From contig NZ_CP077089.1 of NCBI RefSeq assembly GCF_014268445.2, positions 486,501 through 550,500 of the forward strand: 64,000 nucleotides of DNA, in the 5' to 3' direction. Below the pieces are notes generated by a model that saw only the letters and a list, made by a program, of their open reading frames with translations, searched no databases and was not told where the DNA came from. This DNA comes from Pseudomonas tensinigenes (GTDB taxonomy: Bacteria > Pseudomonadota > Gammaproteobacteria > Pseudomonadales > Pseudomonadaceae). Of the stretch, positions 34,447 to 44,671 are shown one piece after another. Every line of letters begins with the position of its first letter. The first letter of the stretch is position 1. The position numbers were made by a program, and so were the translations under genes.

Positions 34447-35289
34447 TCAACGAAAAAACGGCACATCCCCCAACACCGTCGCCCGCTGCATCACCCGCCG
34501 CGCCGGCCGATAATCATCCACCGCGTAATGCTGTGTCACGCGGTTATCCCAGAACGCAATATCGTCCTGCTGCCAGCGCCAGCGAATGGTGAATTCCGGC
34601 CGCGTTGCATGGGCGAACAGAAACTTCAGAATCGCCTCGCTCTCGGTTTCCGACAGCTCATTGATCTTCGAGGTGAAGCCTTCGTTGACGAACAACGAGC
34701 GCCGGCCACTGACCGGGTGCGTACGAATCACCGGGTGCGACAGCGGCGGATTCTTGCGTCGGGCTTCTTCCCACTGCGCCAACGCTTCAGGCGTATTGCC
34801 GTAGCGCTCCAGCGGAAACGAGCGGGTGAAATCGTGGGTCGCGGTCAGGCCTTCAAGCAAACCTTTCAGCGGCGCTGACAGCACTTCGTACGCAGCAATC
34901 CCACTGGCCCACAGCGTGTCGCCACCAAACTCCGGCAGCAACTTGGCGCTGAGCACCGCGCCCATCGCAGGTGTCGGCAGGAAGGTCACGTCGGTGTGCC
35001 AGATCGCGTTGTCGCGCACGTCGGTGACGGCGGTGTCGAGGATCAGCACTTCCGGTTGTTCCGGCACGTTCGGGTAGATCGGGTGAATGTGCAGGTCACC
35101 GAAATACGCAGCGAAACGTGCCTGTTGTGACGGCTCTATTGGCTGGTTGCGGAAGAACAGCACTTGATATTTGAGCAGCGCCTGTTCGATGGCGTCGCGG
35201 TGTTCCAGGGTCAGCGGCTGACTGATGTCGACGCCGCTGATCTGCGCGCCGAGGGCTGAGCTTAATGGGGTGATGTTGAGGCTGCTCAT
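34447..35289 (-). CDS. tauD: Taurine dioxygenase-family Fe(II)/2-oxoglutarate oxygenase
   Basis: A 280-residue TauD-family enzyme. Iron ligands are visible: His98 and Asp100 in [10 protein letters not shown], and distal His254 in [11 protein letters not shown]. The 2-oxoglutarate arginine is in the [11 protein letters not shown] segment. TauD releases sulfite from taurine or other sulfonates. Its transporter genes tauCBA follow on the same strand, but a 142-base gap with a palindromic repeat lies between, so expression may be uncoupled. TauD-like enzymes on other alkyl sulfonates or sulfate esters (AtsK) look similar, so taurine is not certain. Confidence 0.8.
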   Translation of the reverse strand: MSSLNITPLSSALGAQISGVDISQPLTLEHRDAIEQALLKYQVLFFRNQPIEPSQQARFAAYFGDLHIHPIYPNVPEQPEVLILDTAVTDVRDNAIWHTDVTFLPTPAMGAVLSAKLLPEFGGDTLWASGIAAYEVLSAPLKGLLEGLTATHDFTRSFPLERYGNTPEALAQWEEARRKNPPLSHPVIRTHPVSGRRSLFVNEGFTSKINELSETESEAILKFLFAHATRPEFTIRWRWQQDDIAFWDNRVTQHYAVDDYRPARRVMQRATVLGDVPFFR

Positions 35290-35323
35290 GGTCTTTCTCT
35301 TCGAATTCGGGGTTCAAGCTTTT

Positions 35324-35411
35324 GTGGGAGCGAGCTTGCTCGCGATTGCAGACTGGCAGACAATGCTGTGGTGAATGACACACCGCAATCGCGAGCAGGC
35401 TCACTCCTACA
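35324..35411. repeat. REPIN-type palindromic repeat pair
   Basis: GTGGGAGCGAGCTTGCTCGC and GCGAGCAGGCTCACTCCTAC flank about 50 bases that also include the pairing GCGATTGC/GCAATCGC. It separates tauD from tauC and could fold in the transcript. Confidence 0.85.
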
Positions 35412-35431
35412 GGGGATTCACATGAAAGTTG

Positions 35432-36271
35432 TCAGTGGGCCTGGCCGTGCCACGGCACCAGTTTGCGCTGCAGGGCGCGCAGGCCCATTTCCATGGCGAA
35501 GGCGATCAGGGCGATGACCAGAATCCCCAGCACCACCACATCGGTGACCAGGAATTGCGCGGCCGACTGCACCATGAAGCCCAAGCCACTGGTGGCGGCG
35601 ATCAATTCCGCCGCGACCAACGTCGACCAACCCACCCCCAGACCAATGCGCACGCCAGTGAGAATGTCCGGTAGAGCGCTCGGCAAAATCACATGACGAA
35701 TCAGCTGCAAGCGCGTCGCACCCAACGACTGCGCCGCGCGCAATTTCGCTGGATCAACTGTACGAACACCAGTAGCGGTAGCGATGGCAATCGGCGCGAA
35801 AATCGCCAGATAAATCAGCAGCACTTTCGACAACTCACCGATGCCGCACCAGATCACGATCAGCGGCAGATAAGCCAGCGGTGGAATCGGGCGGTAGAAC
35901 TCGATCAGCGGATCGAGCACGCCACGGGCGATGCGGTTGGCGCCGATGGCAATGCCCACCGGTACGGCGGTCAGAATCGCAAAACCGAGGCCCAGACCGA
36001 TGCGGCTCAGGCTCGCACCAAGGTGCTGCCACAACGTCGAATCCATGTAACCGGTAGTCGCCAGCAACCAGCCTTTTTGCAGTACGGCTGAGGGTGGCGG
36101 CAGGAACAGCGGCTCGATCAATCCAGTGGCTGTTACGGCCCACCAGATTGCCAACAACGCGAATAGCGTCAGCAGGCTGATCCAGCGCGTGCTGAGGCTG
36201 CGGCGTACGGGAATCGCCACCGACGGTGTTGCGGGTTTTACCGCAGCCGAAGAAACGTCGTAACTACTCAT
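35432..36271 (-). CDS. tauC: Taurine/sulfonate ABC transporter permease
   Basis: A 279-residue inner-membrane permease with about six helices. The EAA loop is [28 protein letters not shown] (split here between ARG-containing helix and the LPSALP turn), and [17 protein letters not shown] is the TauC/SsuC/ThiX-type motif. Its start overlaps the tauB stop by four bases. It is the last of the tauA-tauB-tauC genes and would form the membrane channel for the sulfonate importer. Confidence 0.87.
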   Translation of the reverse strand: MSSYDVSSAAVKPATPSVAIPVRRSLSTRWISLLTLFALLAIWWAVTATGLIEPLFLPPPSAVLQKGWLLATTGYMDSTLWQHLGASLSRIGLGLGFAILTAVPVGIAIGANRIARGVLDPLIEFYRPIPPLAYLPLIVIWCGIGELSKVLLIYLAIFAPIAIATATGVRTVDPAKLRAAQSLGATRLQLIRHVILPSALPDILTGVRIGLGVGWSTLVAAELIAATSGLGFMVQSAAQFLVTDVVVLGILVIALIAFAMEMGLRALQRKLVPWHGQAH

Positions 36272-37062
36272 GCGCGCTCCTGCCGTTGCCCGGCGCTGCG
36301 TTGCGAGAACACTTTGCTCAGCACGTGTTCGCGGGTTTCGATAAAACGCGGATCGGATTTGATCGCGCGGGCGGACTCGCCAGCGGCGTAACGCTGACCG
36401 AAGTCCAGATGCAGGCGCTCAACGATCTGCCCCGGATTCGGCGCGAGCAGAATCAGGTCAGTGGCGAGGAACACCGCTTCTTCAATGTCATGGGTAATCA
36501 GGAAAACCGGCTTGGCCGTGCGCTGCCAGACTTGCAGCAACAGCTCTTGCATCTGCTCGCGGGTGAACGCGTCGAGGGCGCCGAAGGGTTCGTCCATCAG
36601 CAATACGCGCGGGTCGGCGGCGAGGGCGCGGGCGAGACCGACACGCTGCTTCTGACCACCGGAGAGTTGCCAGATACGACGGCTTTCAAAACCGGATAGA
36701 TCAACCAGCGCAAGCATTTCACGGGCGATCTTTTCGCGCTTGTCCTTGGCGACACCGGCCAGCTCCAGACCGAATGCGACGTTGGCCAACACATCCTGCC
36801 AAGGCAACAAGGCGTCATCCTGAAACACTACGCCACGTTCGGCGCTCGGGCCTTTGACCGGCACGCCGTCGAGGGTGATGCGCCCGGCGCTCGGTTCGAC
36901 GAAACCGGCAATCAGGTTCAACAGCGAAGTCTTGCCACTGCCGGACGGGCCGAGGGCGACCAGCAATTGCTGAGGCCCCAGGGTCAGAGAAATATCCGCC
37001 AGCACCGGTTCCGGGCTGCCCGGGTACTGTGCGCTGATGCGCTCCAGCTGTAGCAAGGCCAT
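36268..37062 (-). CDS. tauB: Taurine/sulfonate ABC transporter ATP-binding protein
   Basis: A 264-residue ABC ATPase with Walker [11 protein letters not shown]-loop [10 protein letters not shown], signature [15 protein letters not shown] and Walker [14 protein letters not shown]. The Q-loop DDALLPW is characteristic of TauB/SsuB-type nitrate/sulfonate ATPases. The ATG at 37060-37062 is preferred over a much longer open frame, which is a shadow of tauA. It lies 16 bases after tauA. It energises TauC with TauA as ligand donor. Confidence 0.87.
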   Translation of the reverse strand: MALLQLERISAQYPGSPEPVLADISLTLGPQQLLVALGPSGSGKTSLLNLIAGFVEPSAGRITLDGVPVKGPSAERGVVFQDDALLPWQDVLANVAFGLELAGVAKDKREKIAREMLALVDLSGFESRRIWQLSGGQKQRVGLARALAADPRVLLMDEPFGALDAFTREQMQELLLQVWQRTAKPVFLITHDIEEAVFLATDLILLAPNPGQIVERLHLDFGQRYAAGESARAIKSDPRFIETREHVLSKVFSQRSAGQRQERA

Positions 37063-37078
37063 CGCAGTTAACTCCCGA

Positions 37079-38056
37079 TCAGTTGGTGATGAATTTGGCG
37101 CTGACGTACGGCGCGTAGTCCGGCAGAACGGCTTCGACCTTGCCTTGCTCCTTGAGGAACGCGGCGGTGTCGGTGATGGCTTTGGTGGTCGGCGCGCCGA
37201 GGCTGACGACCTGATCCGCCGCGAGCGGGTAGACGTTGCCTTGCAGCAGCAGCGGAATATCGCTGGCCTTGGCACCGGAGAGTTTCACCAGTTTGTCGAC
37301 GTTGGACTGATTGGCGAGCCAGGCTTTCGGGTCTTTGCGGTAGTCGGCGTAGGCGTCGAGGGTGACCTTGGCGAACGCGGTGACGATTTCCGGGTGCTTC
37401 TCGGCGAAGTCTTTGCGCACGATCCACGCATCGAAGGTCGGCGCGCCGAACTTGGCCAGTTCGCCGGAGGTGATCAGCACTTTGCCGTTTTCCTTGGCCA
37501 CGCCCAGCGCCGGATCCCACACGTAAGTGGCGTCGATGTCACCGCGTTTCCACGCGGCGATGATCGCTGGCGGCGCGAGGTTGAGCACGGTGACTTTCGA
37601 TGGGTCGATGTTCCAGTGCTTCAGCGCGGCGAGCAGGCTGTAGTGACCGGTAGACACGAACGGCACGGCGATTTTCTTGCCGATCAGGTCTTGCGGGGTC
37701 TTGATGCCGGAGCCGTCGCGGGCGACCAGTGCTTCAGCGGCGCCGATCTGCGTGGCGATGAGGAAAGTTTCGACCGGGACTTTGCGGGTGATCGCTGCGG
37801 TCAGCGGGCTCGAACCGAGGTAGCCGATCTGCACATCACCGGAAGCGATGGCGGCGATGATGTCGGCGCCGTTGTCGAACTTGCGCCAGGCAATGTCGGT
37901 TTTGGTGGCTTTCTCGTAAGCGCCGTCGGCCTGGGCGACTTTCGCCGGGTCAACAGTGGTTTGGTAGGCGACGGTGAGGTCGGCGGCCTGAGCCAGAAAA
38001 CTCGCGGCAGCCAGAGAGGCTGCGGCGAGCAGGCGAAGCGGGAAATTCAGTTTCAT
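37079..38056 (-). CDS. tauA: Taurine/sulfonate-binding periplasmic protein
   Basis: A 325-residue binding protein. The signal peptide ends SFLAQAADL. The N-terminal segment [37 protein letters not shown] and the hinge [18 protein letters not shown] match TauA (binding of an aliphatic sulfonate). ATG 38054-38056 opens the signal peptide; an earlier in-frame ATG at 38074 adds only six residues. It is the first gene of tauABC and lies behind the AT-rich motif at 38122-38151. Confidence 0.87.
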   Translation of the reverse strand: MKLNFPLRLLAAASLAAASFLAQAADLTVAYQTTVDPAKVAQADGAYEKATKTDIAWRKFDNGADIIAAIASGDVQIGYLGSSPLTAAITRKVPVETFLIATQIGAAEALVARDGSGIKTPQDLIGKKIAVPFVSTGHYSLLAALKHWNIDPSKVTVLNLAPPAIIAAWKRGDIDATYVWDPALGVAKENGKVLITSGELAKFGAPTFDAWIVRKDFAEKHPEIVTAFAKVTLDAYADYRKDPKAWLANQSNVDKLVKLSGAKASDIPLLLQGNVYPLAADQVVSLGAPTTKAITDTAAFLKEQGKVEAVLPDYAPYVSAKFITN

Positions 38057-38121
38057 TGGACAGCTCCATATCAAGCGACCGAGCGTCGGCGTGAAAGGAG
38101 ACTAAATGATCTAAGAATCAG

Positions 38122-38151
38122 TAAATAAATAACTTTTTAGAATGAGCTTAT
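38122..38151 (-). promoter_or_regulatory. AT-rich motif upstream of tauA (candidate CysB-type site)
   Basis: Contains TAACTTTTTAGAATGAGCTT, preceded by TAAATAAA as at 18731-18755. It starts 66 bases before the tauA ATG. Shared control with the other sulfur operons is an inference. Confidence 0.45.
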
Positions 38152-38179
38152 GAGCGGAAAAATCTAAGAAGGGAGTCAG

Positions 38180-38280
38180 ATCGTTCCCACGCTCTGCGTG
38201 GGAATGCAGCCGGTGACGCTCCGCGTCACCTGGACGCAGAGCGTCCCTTGAGGCGTTACCACGCGGAGCGTGGGAACGAT
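38180..38280. repeat. Large palindromic intergenic repeat (ATCGTTCCCACGCTCTGCG type)
   Basis: Second copy of the element at 22481-22590, with arms ATCGTTCCCACGCTCTGCG and its near-inverse ending GGAGCGTGGGAACGAT. It lies upstream of tauA, between its regulatory motif and the repeat/IS cluster. Confidence 0.85.
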
Positions 38281-38326
38281 CAAAATTGTGGATATTTCGG
38301 ATCTTGCGTTCGACATTAGATCTTTG

Positions 38327-38444
38327 CCCCCTCACCCCAGCCCTCTCCCCCAGGGGGGCGAGGGGGAAAGGGGGCCGATCTCTGTGCTTTTCAAGGCCTG
38401 AGTTCGGCTGGATATTTCAGGTCGGCGTAAATCTCAAGAGCACC
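38327..38444. repeat. Composite intergenic repeat, left fragment of interrupted copy C
   Basis: Starts with CCCCCTCACCCCAGCCCTCTCC and ends with GGTCGGCGTAAATCTCAAGAG just before the IS element. It is more divergent than copies A, B and D in its middle. Its expected continuation is found after the IS at 39712-39752, so the IS lies inside the repeat. Confidence 0.75.
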
Positions 38445-38497
38445 TGAATTGATCTGGTCAAACGATACTGGACACGGTTATAGGGTTTTACCCTTTT

Positions 38498-39298
38498 TCA
38501 TGCCGCCAGGGCCTCCATGTCCACCGGAGTTCGGTAGCCATTGTGACTGTGCAGCCTGATCCGATTGTAATAATGGGTCAGGTAGCGCAACACATCGGTA
38601 CTGGCCTCGTCTTCGTTTCGGTAGCCTGTCTTGGGTATCCATTCAGATTTCAAACTGCCAAAGAAACGCTCCATCGGCGCGTTATCCCAGCAGTTTCCTC
38701 GTCGACTCATGCTTTGTTTTATGCGCATGTCCGCCAGCGTTTCACGAAACACTTTACTACTGTAATGACAGCCCTGATCCGAATGGAACATTAGGTTTTC
38801 AGGGCGTCCTCGCGACTCGAAAGCCATCTTTAACGCTCGACAGGTCAGAGCTGAATCCGGACTTCTGGACATCGCCCAGCCGACGATGCGGCGGGCATGC
38901 AGATCAAGTACAGCAGCCAGATAAACCCAGTAAGTACCGGCCCAAATGTAAGTCACGTCGCCACACCACACTCGATTGGGGGCCTCGACATTGAATTTAC
39001 GCTCCAAATGATTGGGGGCGTATTGCGCCTCCGCACCGCTGGGTTTGTACCGATGCCTGCGCCGTTGCTGGCTCTTCAAACCGAGCTCGCGCATCAGGCT
39101 ACGAGCCATGTAACGACCTACCGACTCTTTTTCGTTACACAGCGCTTTTGACAGGCTGCGCGCGCCCATTGAGCCGCGACTTTGCTCATGTAATTCGGCA
39201 GCCTTGATCTTTAGGCGATCGCGCCCGACATGCACTTTCGCCCGCTGTTTCAGACGCTCGTAATAACTGCTGCGGTTGATACCAAACACGCCACACAA
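38498..39298 (-). CDS. IS3-family transposase, catalytic part (OrfB)
   Basis: About 266 residues with an rve-type DDE integrase core: first Asp in WCGDVTYIWAG, second Asp in FHSDQGCHYSS and the Glu in NAPMERFFGSLKSEW. It is probably made mostly as an OrfAB fusion, because the frame is open upstream to the slippery site near 39379 (SSLDVGFPRSVRLVEELS in the -1 frame). The ATG-like start at 39298 is only the first internal methionine. No stop or frameshift disrupts it, so the element may be active. Confidence 0.88.
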   Translation of the reverse strand: MCGVFGINRSSYYERLKQRAKVHVGRDRLKIKAAELHEQSRGSMGARSLSKALCNEKESVGRYMARSLMRELGLKSQQRRRHRYKPSGAEAQYAPNHLERKFNVEAPNRVWCGDVTYIWAGTYWVYLAAVLDLHARRIVGWAMSRSPDSALTCRALKMAFESRGRPENLMFHSDQGCHYSSKVFRETLADMRIKQSMSRRGNCWDNAPMERFFGSLKSEWIPKTGYRNEDEASTDVLRYLTHYYNRIRLHSHNGYRTPVDMEALAA

Positions 39299-39339
39299 CT
39301 CGGATCTTGGATATTGCTCGCTTAACTCCTCGACCAGCC

Positions 39340-39639
39340 TTACCGATCGAGGGAATCCGACATCAAGAGAGCTGTAGCCTTTTTTAAAATTTCCTTCTCG
39401 CGCTCAATCCGTCGAATTGTTGCTTCCAGTTCTTGGATGCGTTGTTGGTCAACGGTCATGGCCTTGGACTTCTCAGGCGTCTTGCCGCTGCGCTCCGCAC
39501 GCAGTTGCTCAACCCAGCGGCGCAGAGCTGTAGGGCCCACGCCCATTGCTTCACAGGCTTCACTCACCGAATAGTCTTTATCCAAAACCAGGCAAGCCGC
39601 ATCCCGTTTGAAATCTGTCGAAAAATATCGTCTGGTCAA
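39340..39639 (-). CDS. IS3-family transposase, DNA-binding part (OrfA)
   Basis: A 99-residue protein with a helix-turn-helix of the HTH_Tnp_1 type (FKRDAACLVLDKDYSVSEAC, then GPTALRRWVEQ) and a leucine-zipper-like coiled coil (RIQELEATIRRIEREKEILKKA). The likely start is TTG at 39637-39639 behind GAGGTG. Near its end the mRNA reads A AAA AAG (39379-39385 complement), a classic -1 slip site that joins it to OrfB. Confidence 0.88.
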   Translation of the reverse strand: MTRRYFSTDFKRDAACLVLDKDYSVSEACEAMGVGPTALRRWVEQLRAERSGKTPEKSKAMTVDQQRIQELEATIRRIEREKEILKKATALLMSDSLDR

Positions 39640-39711
39640 ATCACACCTCGTCGTTGGGCGTAGATTAACGCCCTTTAGGGGTGTCCAGAATCATTAAGCC
39701 AGATCAAATCA

Positions 39712-39752
39712 GTCCCCTCTCCCTCCGGGAGAGGGTTAGGGTGAGGGGCTTT
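39712..39752. repeat. Composite intergenic repeat, right fragment of interrupted copy C
   Basis: GTCCCCTCTCCCTCCGGGAG and GAGGGTTAGGGTGAGGGGCT match the right end of copies A, B and D. It abuts the gshA stop and likely forms its terminator hairpin. Confidence 0.8.
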
Positions 39753-41335
39753 TAGTTGCTGATCGCTAAAATACTCGCCTGATACGACCCGACAAACACA
39801 TCAAAATCGCCCACCTCGTTCTGCTCCAGCTCAGCCTGCGCGGCCAGCGAAGTACGCGCCAACTCCTCAAACTTCACCTGCTCATCCGCCGCCAACGGCT
39901 CGCTACGGAAGAACTCCGCATGCGCCTGGCTCTGACGCAACGAGAACTGCGCAAAGCTTTCCTTGTGCTCAGCCATCGCCGCCAGGACCTGCGCAGAAGG
40001 CGTCAGAGACGGATCGCTGACCTTGGCCAGTTGCGCATCCAGCGCCTTGCTGTGCGCATCGCCGCCATGGCTCTGATCCAGCAACGCCGCCAGCGGGGCG
40101 ATTTGTTCCAGCAATTCTGCAGCCCAGGTCTTCATCTCCACCGACTCACCGTCACGCTGCAATTGCAGACCCGGACGACGACCTTCCTTGACCACGCTGA
40201 GGAAGTTCGACGTCGCATTGCCGCACGACGTGTTGGTCAGCAACGGACTGTCGTTGAGCGCGCAATACAGCAGGAACGCATCGAGGAAGCGCGACTCGGT
40301 GAGGTCGATGCCCATCGGCAAAAACGGGTTGATATCCAGGCAACGCACTTCGACGTACTGAATGCCACGGGCGACCAACGCCTGAATCGGCCGCTCGCCG
40401 GTGTAGGTCACGCGTTTCGGGCGGATGTTGGAGTAGTACTCGTTTTCGATCTGCAGGATGTTGGTGTTCAACTGCACCCACTCGCCATCCTGATGTGTGC
40501 CGACTTCAACGTACGGCGCGTACGGCGTGGCCACGGCTTTGCGCAGGCTGTCGGTGTAGCTCGCCAGATCGTTGTAGCACGGTGTCAGACCGGCCTGGGC
40601 GTTGCTCTGGTAACCGAGGTCGCTCATGCGCAGGCTGGTGGCATACGGCAAATACAAGGTGTCCGGATCGAGCTGTTCCAGCTGATGCGAACGACCGCGC
40701 AGGAAACCGGCGTCGAGCGCTGGCGAGGCACCGAACAGGTACATCAGCAGCCAGCTGTAACGACGGAAATTACGGATCAGTGCGATGTAGGAAAACGACT
40801 GATAATCGCGGTCAGTGCCGACAAATCCTTCGGTTTCACGCAGCAGCGGCCAGAGCTTTTCCGGCAGGGAGAAGTTGTAGTGAATCCCGGCGATGCACTG
40901 CATGGTCTTGCCGTACCGCAGGGCCAGACCCTTGCGATAGACGTACTTGAGCTGACCGATGTTGGAGGTGCCGTAATAGGCGATCGGGATGTCTTCCTCG
41001 GCCGGCAACGGGCACGGCATCGATGGACTCCACAGGTACTCGTTGCCGAGTTTGCTGTAGGCAAAACGGTGAATCTTGTCCAGGCTCGCCAGCGTGTCGG
41101 CCGGGTCGGGCAGGGCGGGCGTGATGAATTCCAGCAGCGACTCGGAGTAGTCGGTGGTGATCTGTTCGTTGGTCAGCGCGGAACCCAAGGCTTCGGGGTG
41201 CGGCGTTTGCGCCAGGCGACCTTCGCTGGTCACGCGCAGGCATTCACGTTCGATACCGTGCAGGCACTGCTCGAGCAGAGAGAGGTTAGCGCGCTCGCCG
41301 AGCAGAGCCAGGCGGCGGTTGAGAAGTTCGCTCAA
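39752..41335 (-). CDS. gshA: Glutamate-cysteine ligase
   Basis: A 527-residue enzyme of the gamma-proteobacterial GshA type, catalysing the first step of glutathione synthesis (glutamate + cysteine + ATP). Signatures are [43 protein letters not shown] and [12 protein letters not shown]. The start is TTG at 41333-41335 behind AAGGAA; it gives [12 protein letters not shown], which matches the P. aeruginosa start as I recall it, whereas a GTG at 41350 overlaps the ribosome site. Glutathione synthesis fits the sulfur theme of the window but it is a core gene. Confidence 0.93.
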   Translation of the reverse strand: MSELLNRRLALLGERANLSLLEQCLHGIERECLRVTSEGRLAQTPHPEALGSALTNEQITTDYSESLLEFITPALPDPADTLASLDKIHRFAYSKLGNEYLWSPSMPCPLPAEEDIPIAYYGTSNIGQLKYVYRKGLALRYGKTMQCIAGIHYNFSLPEKLWPLLRETEGFVGTDRDYQSFSYIALIRNFRRYSWLLMYLFGASPALDAGFLRGRSHQLEQLDPDTLYLPYATSLRMSDLGYQSNAQAGLTPCYNDLASYTDSLRKAVATPYAPYVEVGTHQDGEWVQLNTNILQIENEYYSNIRPKRVTYTGERPIQALVARGIQYVEVRCLDINPFLPMGIDLTESRFLDAFLLYCALNDSPLLTNTSCGNATSNFLSVVKEGRRPGLQLQRDGESVEMKTWAAELLEQIAPLAALLDQSHGGDAHSKALDAQLAKVSDPSLTPSAQVLAAMAEHKESFAQFSLRQSQAHAEFFRSEPLAADEQVKFEELARTSLAAQAELEQNEVGDFDVFVGSYQASILAISN

Positions 41336-41473
41336 TTTGGATTCCTTCACGCGTCAGTCGCCCCAATATGGGGGTGGGCAGGACGGTCTACAAGGGTGAA
41401 GTTGAAACTGGCGTTTTCGCCTGGTTTTGTAGCGGCAGGCCATTTGCCGGTCAGTCAGGAACTGCACAATCCC

Positions 41474-41563
41474 TGTGGGAGCGAGCTTGCTCGCGAAGAG
41501 GGTTTATCAGCCAAAATTTCGGTTGCCTGACACACCGCCTTCGCGAGCACGCTCGCTCCCACA
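41474..41563. repeat. REPIN-type palindromic repeat pair
   Basis: TGTGGGAGCGAGCTTGCTCG and CGAGCACGCTCGCTCCCACA flank about 40 bases. It lies between the thioesterase gene and gshA, both leftward. Confidence 0.88.
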
Positions 41564-41605
41564 AGGTTCGTTGCGCCGAAATTAACTCAAAATGATGACC
41601 GGTAG

Positions 41606-41989
41606 CTACAGGACAGCGAACGTGCCTTGCGCTTTTGCGACCAGTTTGTCGCCCTGCATCACGTCGGCTTCGACCACCAGCGTGCGCCGGCCCGGGTGAA
41701 TCACCCGTGCCGTGCATAGCACCTCACCGTCAGAAACGGCGCGGATATAGTTGATCTTGCACTCGATGGTCGCGCTCTGCTGATCGAAGCCGTGGGTGCT
41801 GGAACAGGCCAGCCCCATGGCGATGTCGACCAGACTGAACAGCGCGCCACCGTGCAATTTGCCGCCGCGATTGCGCAGTTCCGGTTCCAGCACCAGGGCG
41901 ACTTGCGCCACCCCGGTTTCCAGGCTGTGCAGGCGGCAGCCCAACAGCTTGAAAAACGCGCTCTCGACGAGCCCGGCCGGAATTTCCAT
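41606..41989 (-). CDS. PaaI-type hotdog-fold thioesterase
   Basis: A 127-residue single hotdog domain. The family motif HGGALFSLVDIAMGLA (about residues 46-61) includes the catalytic Asp; the NRGGKLHGG region precedes it and IKINYIRAV-type strands follow. Such proteins hydrolyse acyl- or aryl-CoA thioesters; the substrate is unknown. Its ATG overlaps the tex stop by one base, so it is co-transcribed with tex. Confidence 0.85.
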   Translation of the reverse strand: MEIPAGLVESAFFKLLGCRLHSLETGVAQVALVLEPELRNRGGKLHGGALFSLVDIAMGLACSSTHGFDQQSATIECKINYIRAVSDGEVLCTARVIHPGRRTLVVEADVMQGDKLVAKAQGTFAVL

Positions 41990-44313
41990 CAGCGCTTCTT
42001 CAACTGCTTGGCGTTGGCGAACAGCGAGGCCATCGCGTTGTTCACTGGCGCTGCGGTTGCGGTTTCCTTGCGTGGCGCATTGTTCGAAGGCTGGCGCTGG
42101 GCCGAGCCCGGACGCGAACCACGGGCACCGTCGATTTTCTCGCCCGGGGTGTCGCCCATGCGCATCGACAGGCCAACGCGTTTGCGCGGAATGTCGACTT
42201 CCATGACCTTCACCTTGACCACGTCACCGGCCTTCACCGCTTCGCGCGGATCCTTGATGAACTTCTCCGACAGCGCCGAGATATGCACCAGACCGTCCTG
42301 ATGCACGCCGATGTCGACGAAGGCACCGAACGCAGTCACGTTGGTCACCACGCCTTCGAGGATCATCCCCAGTTGCAGGTCTTTCAGATCTTCGACGCCT
42401 TCCTGGAACTCGGCAGTCTTGAACTCCGGACGCGGGTCGCGGCCCGGTTTTTCCAGTTCCTGGATGATGTCGGTGACGGTTGGCAGACCGAAGGTCTCGT
42501 CGGTGAATTTCTTCGGATCCAGACGCTTGAGGAAGCTTGCATCACCGATCAGCGAGCGGATATCACGGTCGGTTTCAGCGGCAATACGCTGCACCAGCGG
42601 ATAGGCTTCCGGGTGAACGGCCGAGGAATCCAGCGGGTTGTCGCCGTTCATCACGCGCAAGAAACCGGCGGCCTGTTCGAAGGTTTTTTCGCCTAGACGT
42701 GCGACCTTCTTCAGGGCTGCGCGGGTTTTGAATGCGCCGTGCTCGTCGCGGTGCGCGACGATGTTTTGCGCCAGCGTCGCGTTGAGGCCGGAGATACGCG
42801 CCAGCAGCGCCACCGAAGCAGTGTTCACATCAACGCCGACGGCGTTCACGCAGTCCTCGACTACAGCGTCCAGACCACGCGCCAGTTTCAACTGCGAAAC
42901 GTCGTGCTGGTACTGGCCGACACCGATGGATTTCGGATCGATTTTCACCAGTTCAGCCAGTGGATCTTGCAGGCGACGGGCGATGGACACGGCGCCACGG
43001 ATCGACACGTCGAGATCCGGGAATTCCTTGGCCGCCAGTTCCGACGCCGAGTACACCGATGCACCGGCCTCGGAGACCATGACTTTGGTCATTTTCATCG
43101 CTGGGTATTTTTTGATCAGTTCGATCGCCAGTTTGTCGGTTTCGCGGCTGGCAGTGCCGTTGCCGATGGCGATCAGATCAACCGAATGCTTGGCGCACAG
43201 GGCGGCCAGGATCGCGATGGTCTGATCCCACTTGTTGTGCGGCACATGCGGGTAAACCGTGGCGTGATCGAGCAACTTGCCGGTGGAATCGACCACGGCA
43301 ACCTTGCAACCGGTACGCAGGCCCGGGTCGAGACCGAGGGTTGCGCGCGGGCCGGCCGGCGCGGCCAGCAGCAGGTCGTGCAGGTTGTGCGCGAACACGT
43401 TGATCGCCTCGGTTTCGGCGCCATCACGCAGTTCGCCGAGCAGGTCGGTCTCCAGGTGCGTGTAGAGCTTGACCTTCCACGTCCAGCGCACCACTTCACC
43501 GAGCCATTTGTCGGCCGGGCGGTTTTGGTTCTGGATGTTGAATTGCTGGCCGATCATGCCTTCGCACGGGTGCATGGTGCCCGGCAGCTCGTCGCCGACT
43601 TTCAGCGCGGAGCTGAGGATGCCTTCGTTGCGGCCACGGAAAATCGCCAGCGCGCGGTGCGACGGCATGCTTTTCAGCGGTTCGTCGTGTTCGAAGTAAT
43701 CGCGGAACTTGGCGCCTTCCTCTTCCTTGCCAGCGATGACGCGGGCACTGAGGGTCGCTTCCTGCTTCAGGTAGTTACGCAGTTTTTCCAGCAGGCTGGC
43801 GTCTTCGGCGAAGCGCTCCATGAGGATGTACTTGGCGCCTTCCAGAGCGGCTTTCACATCGGCCACGCCTTTTTCGGCGTCGACGAAGCGTGCGGCTTCG
43901 GTTTCCGGGGGCAGGTTCGGGTCGTTGAACAGGCCGTCGGCCAGGTCGCCGAGGCCGGCTTCCAGGGCGATCTGGCCCTTGGTGCGGCGCTTCTGCTTGT
44001 ACGGCAGGTACAAGTCTTCGAGGCGGGTCTTGGTGTCGGCGAGTTTGATGTCGCGCTCAAGGGCAGGGGTGAGTTTGCCTTGCTCCTCGATGCTGGCGAG
44101 GATGCTGATGCGCCGTTCGTCGAGTTCTCGCAGGTAGCGCAGGCGCTCTTCCAGATGACGCAACTGAGTGTCATCGAGGCTGCCGGTGACTTCTTTCCGG
44201 TAACGGGCGATGAAGGGAACGGTAGAGCCTTCATCGAGTAGCGCGACGGCCGCTTCGACCTGTTGTGGGCGTACGCCGAGTTCCTCGGCAATGCGGCTGT
44301 TGATGCTGTCCAT
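41989..44313 (-). CDS. tex: Tex, S1-domain transcription accessory RNA-binding protein
   Basis: About 774 residues, the full family length. It has the N-terminal Tex domain ([17 protein letters not shown]), a YqgF/RNase-H-like domain ([18 protein letters not shown]), helix-hairpin-helix repeats ([19 protein letters not shown]) and a C-terminal S1 domain ([21 protein letters not shown]), ending in a basic tail. It binds RNA and the transcription complex and has been linked to toxin gene expression. ATG 44311-44313 is preceded by CAGGTGG; an ATG five codons upstream is possible. Confidence 0.93.
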   Translation of the reverse strand: MDSINSRIAEELGVRPQQVEAAVALLDEGSTVPFIARYRKEVTGSLDDTQLRHLEERLRYLRELDERRISILASIEEQGKLTPALERDIKLADTKTRLEDLYLPYKQKRRTKGQIALEAGLGDLADGLFNDPNLPPETEAARFVDAEKGVADVKAALEGAKYILMERFAEDASLLEKLRNYLKQEATLSARVIAGKEEEGAKFRDYFEHDEPLKSMPSHRALAIFRGRNEGILSSALKVGDELPGTMHPCEGMIGQQFNIQNQNRPADKWLGEVVRWTWKVKLYTHLETDLLGELRDGAETEAINVFAHNLHDLLLAAPAGPRATLGLDPGLRTGCKVAVVDSTGKLLDHATVYPHVPHNKWDQTIAILAALCAKHSVDLIAIGNGTASRETDKLAIELIKKYPAMKMTKVMVSEAGASVYSASELAAKEFPDLDVSIRGAVSIARRLQDPLAELVKIDPKSIGVGQYQHDVSQLKLARGLDAVVEDCVNAVGVDVNTASVALLARISGLNATLAQNIVAHRDEHGAFKTRAALKKVARLGEKTFEQAAGFLRVMNGDNPLDSSAVHPEAYPLVQRIAAETDRDIRSLIGDASFLKRLDPKKFTDETFGLPTVTDIIQELEKPGRDPRPEFKTAEFQEGVEDLKDLQLGMILEGVVTNVTAFGAFVDIGVHQDGLVHISALSEKFIKDPREAVKAGDVVKVKVMEVDIPRKRVGLSMRMGDTPGEKIDGARGSRPGSAQRQPSNNAPRKETATAAPVNNAMASLFANAKQLKKR

Positions 44314-44671
44314 AAAACCACCTGACATATTGTGAAATCAGGCTCTCAGGCACGGAAATAAAGGCCCGGAGTCTGGTTGAGCGGCTAGAAAATTGCCGCT
44401 GCCTGGGTCAAAAGGCAGGCCATTGACCCGTGAAATCGAACAATTACTGCGCAGGACAGGAAAAAAAGCCTGCCACCTGCGGTAACGATTCAGACGTTGC
44501 CTGGCACAAAACGCCGCGCATTATAACCAGCGTTCTGTCATTCGGGGGCGTCGCAGTCTGTAGGCATAAACCCCGGTTTTCTGGCAGTGAAGGAAAAATC
44601 TGCTAACAATGCACACGGTGCGTATAACGGCAGCTACGCCATAATGCGCGCCGAGCTAAAAGGAGCATCCA
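44314..44671. other. Divergent intergenic region between tex and ompR
   Basis: About 360 bases that must hold promoters for both genes. I see no gene or strong palindrome, only a purine-rich stretch and the AAAAGGAGCATCCA ribosome site before ompR at its right end. Confidence 0.5.

Larger units (their letters stand above)
38445..39711 (-). mobile_element. IS3-family insertion sequence
   Basis: About 1.27 kb with imperfect terminal inverted repeats roughly 40 bases long: the left end begins TGAATTGATCTGG and the right end, read on the other strand, begins TGATTTGATCTGG; both continue to a shared CTGGACAC and AAAGGG/ATAGGG region. It carries orfA and orfB on the minus strand with an A6G slippery site. 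A clear target-site duplication is not visible. It interrupts the composite repeat copy C. Confidence 0.85.

Noticed and set aside
39920..41530. 536-codon open frame opposite gshA
   Set aside because: Antisense shadow; gshA on the other strand has full family signatures.
42739..44241. 500-codon open frame on the + strand opposite tex
   Set aside because: Antisense shadow of tex; residues follow the third-codon bias of the real gene.
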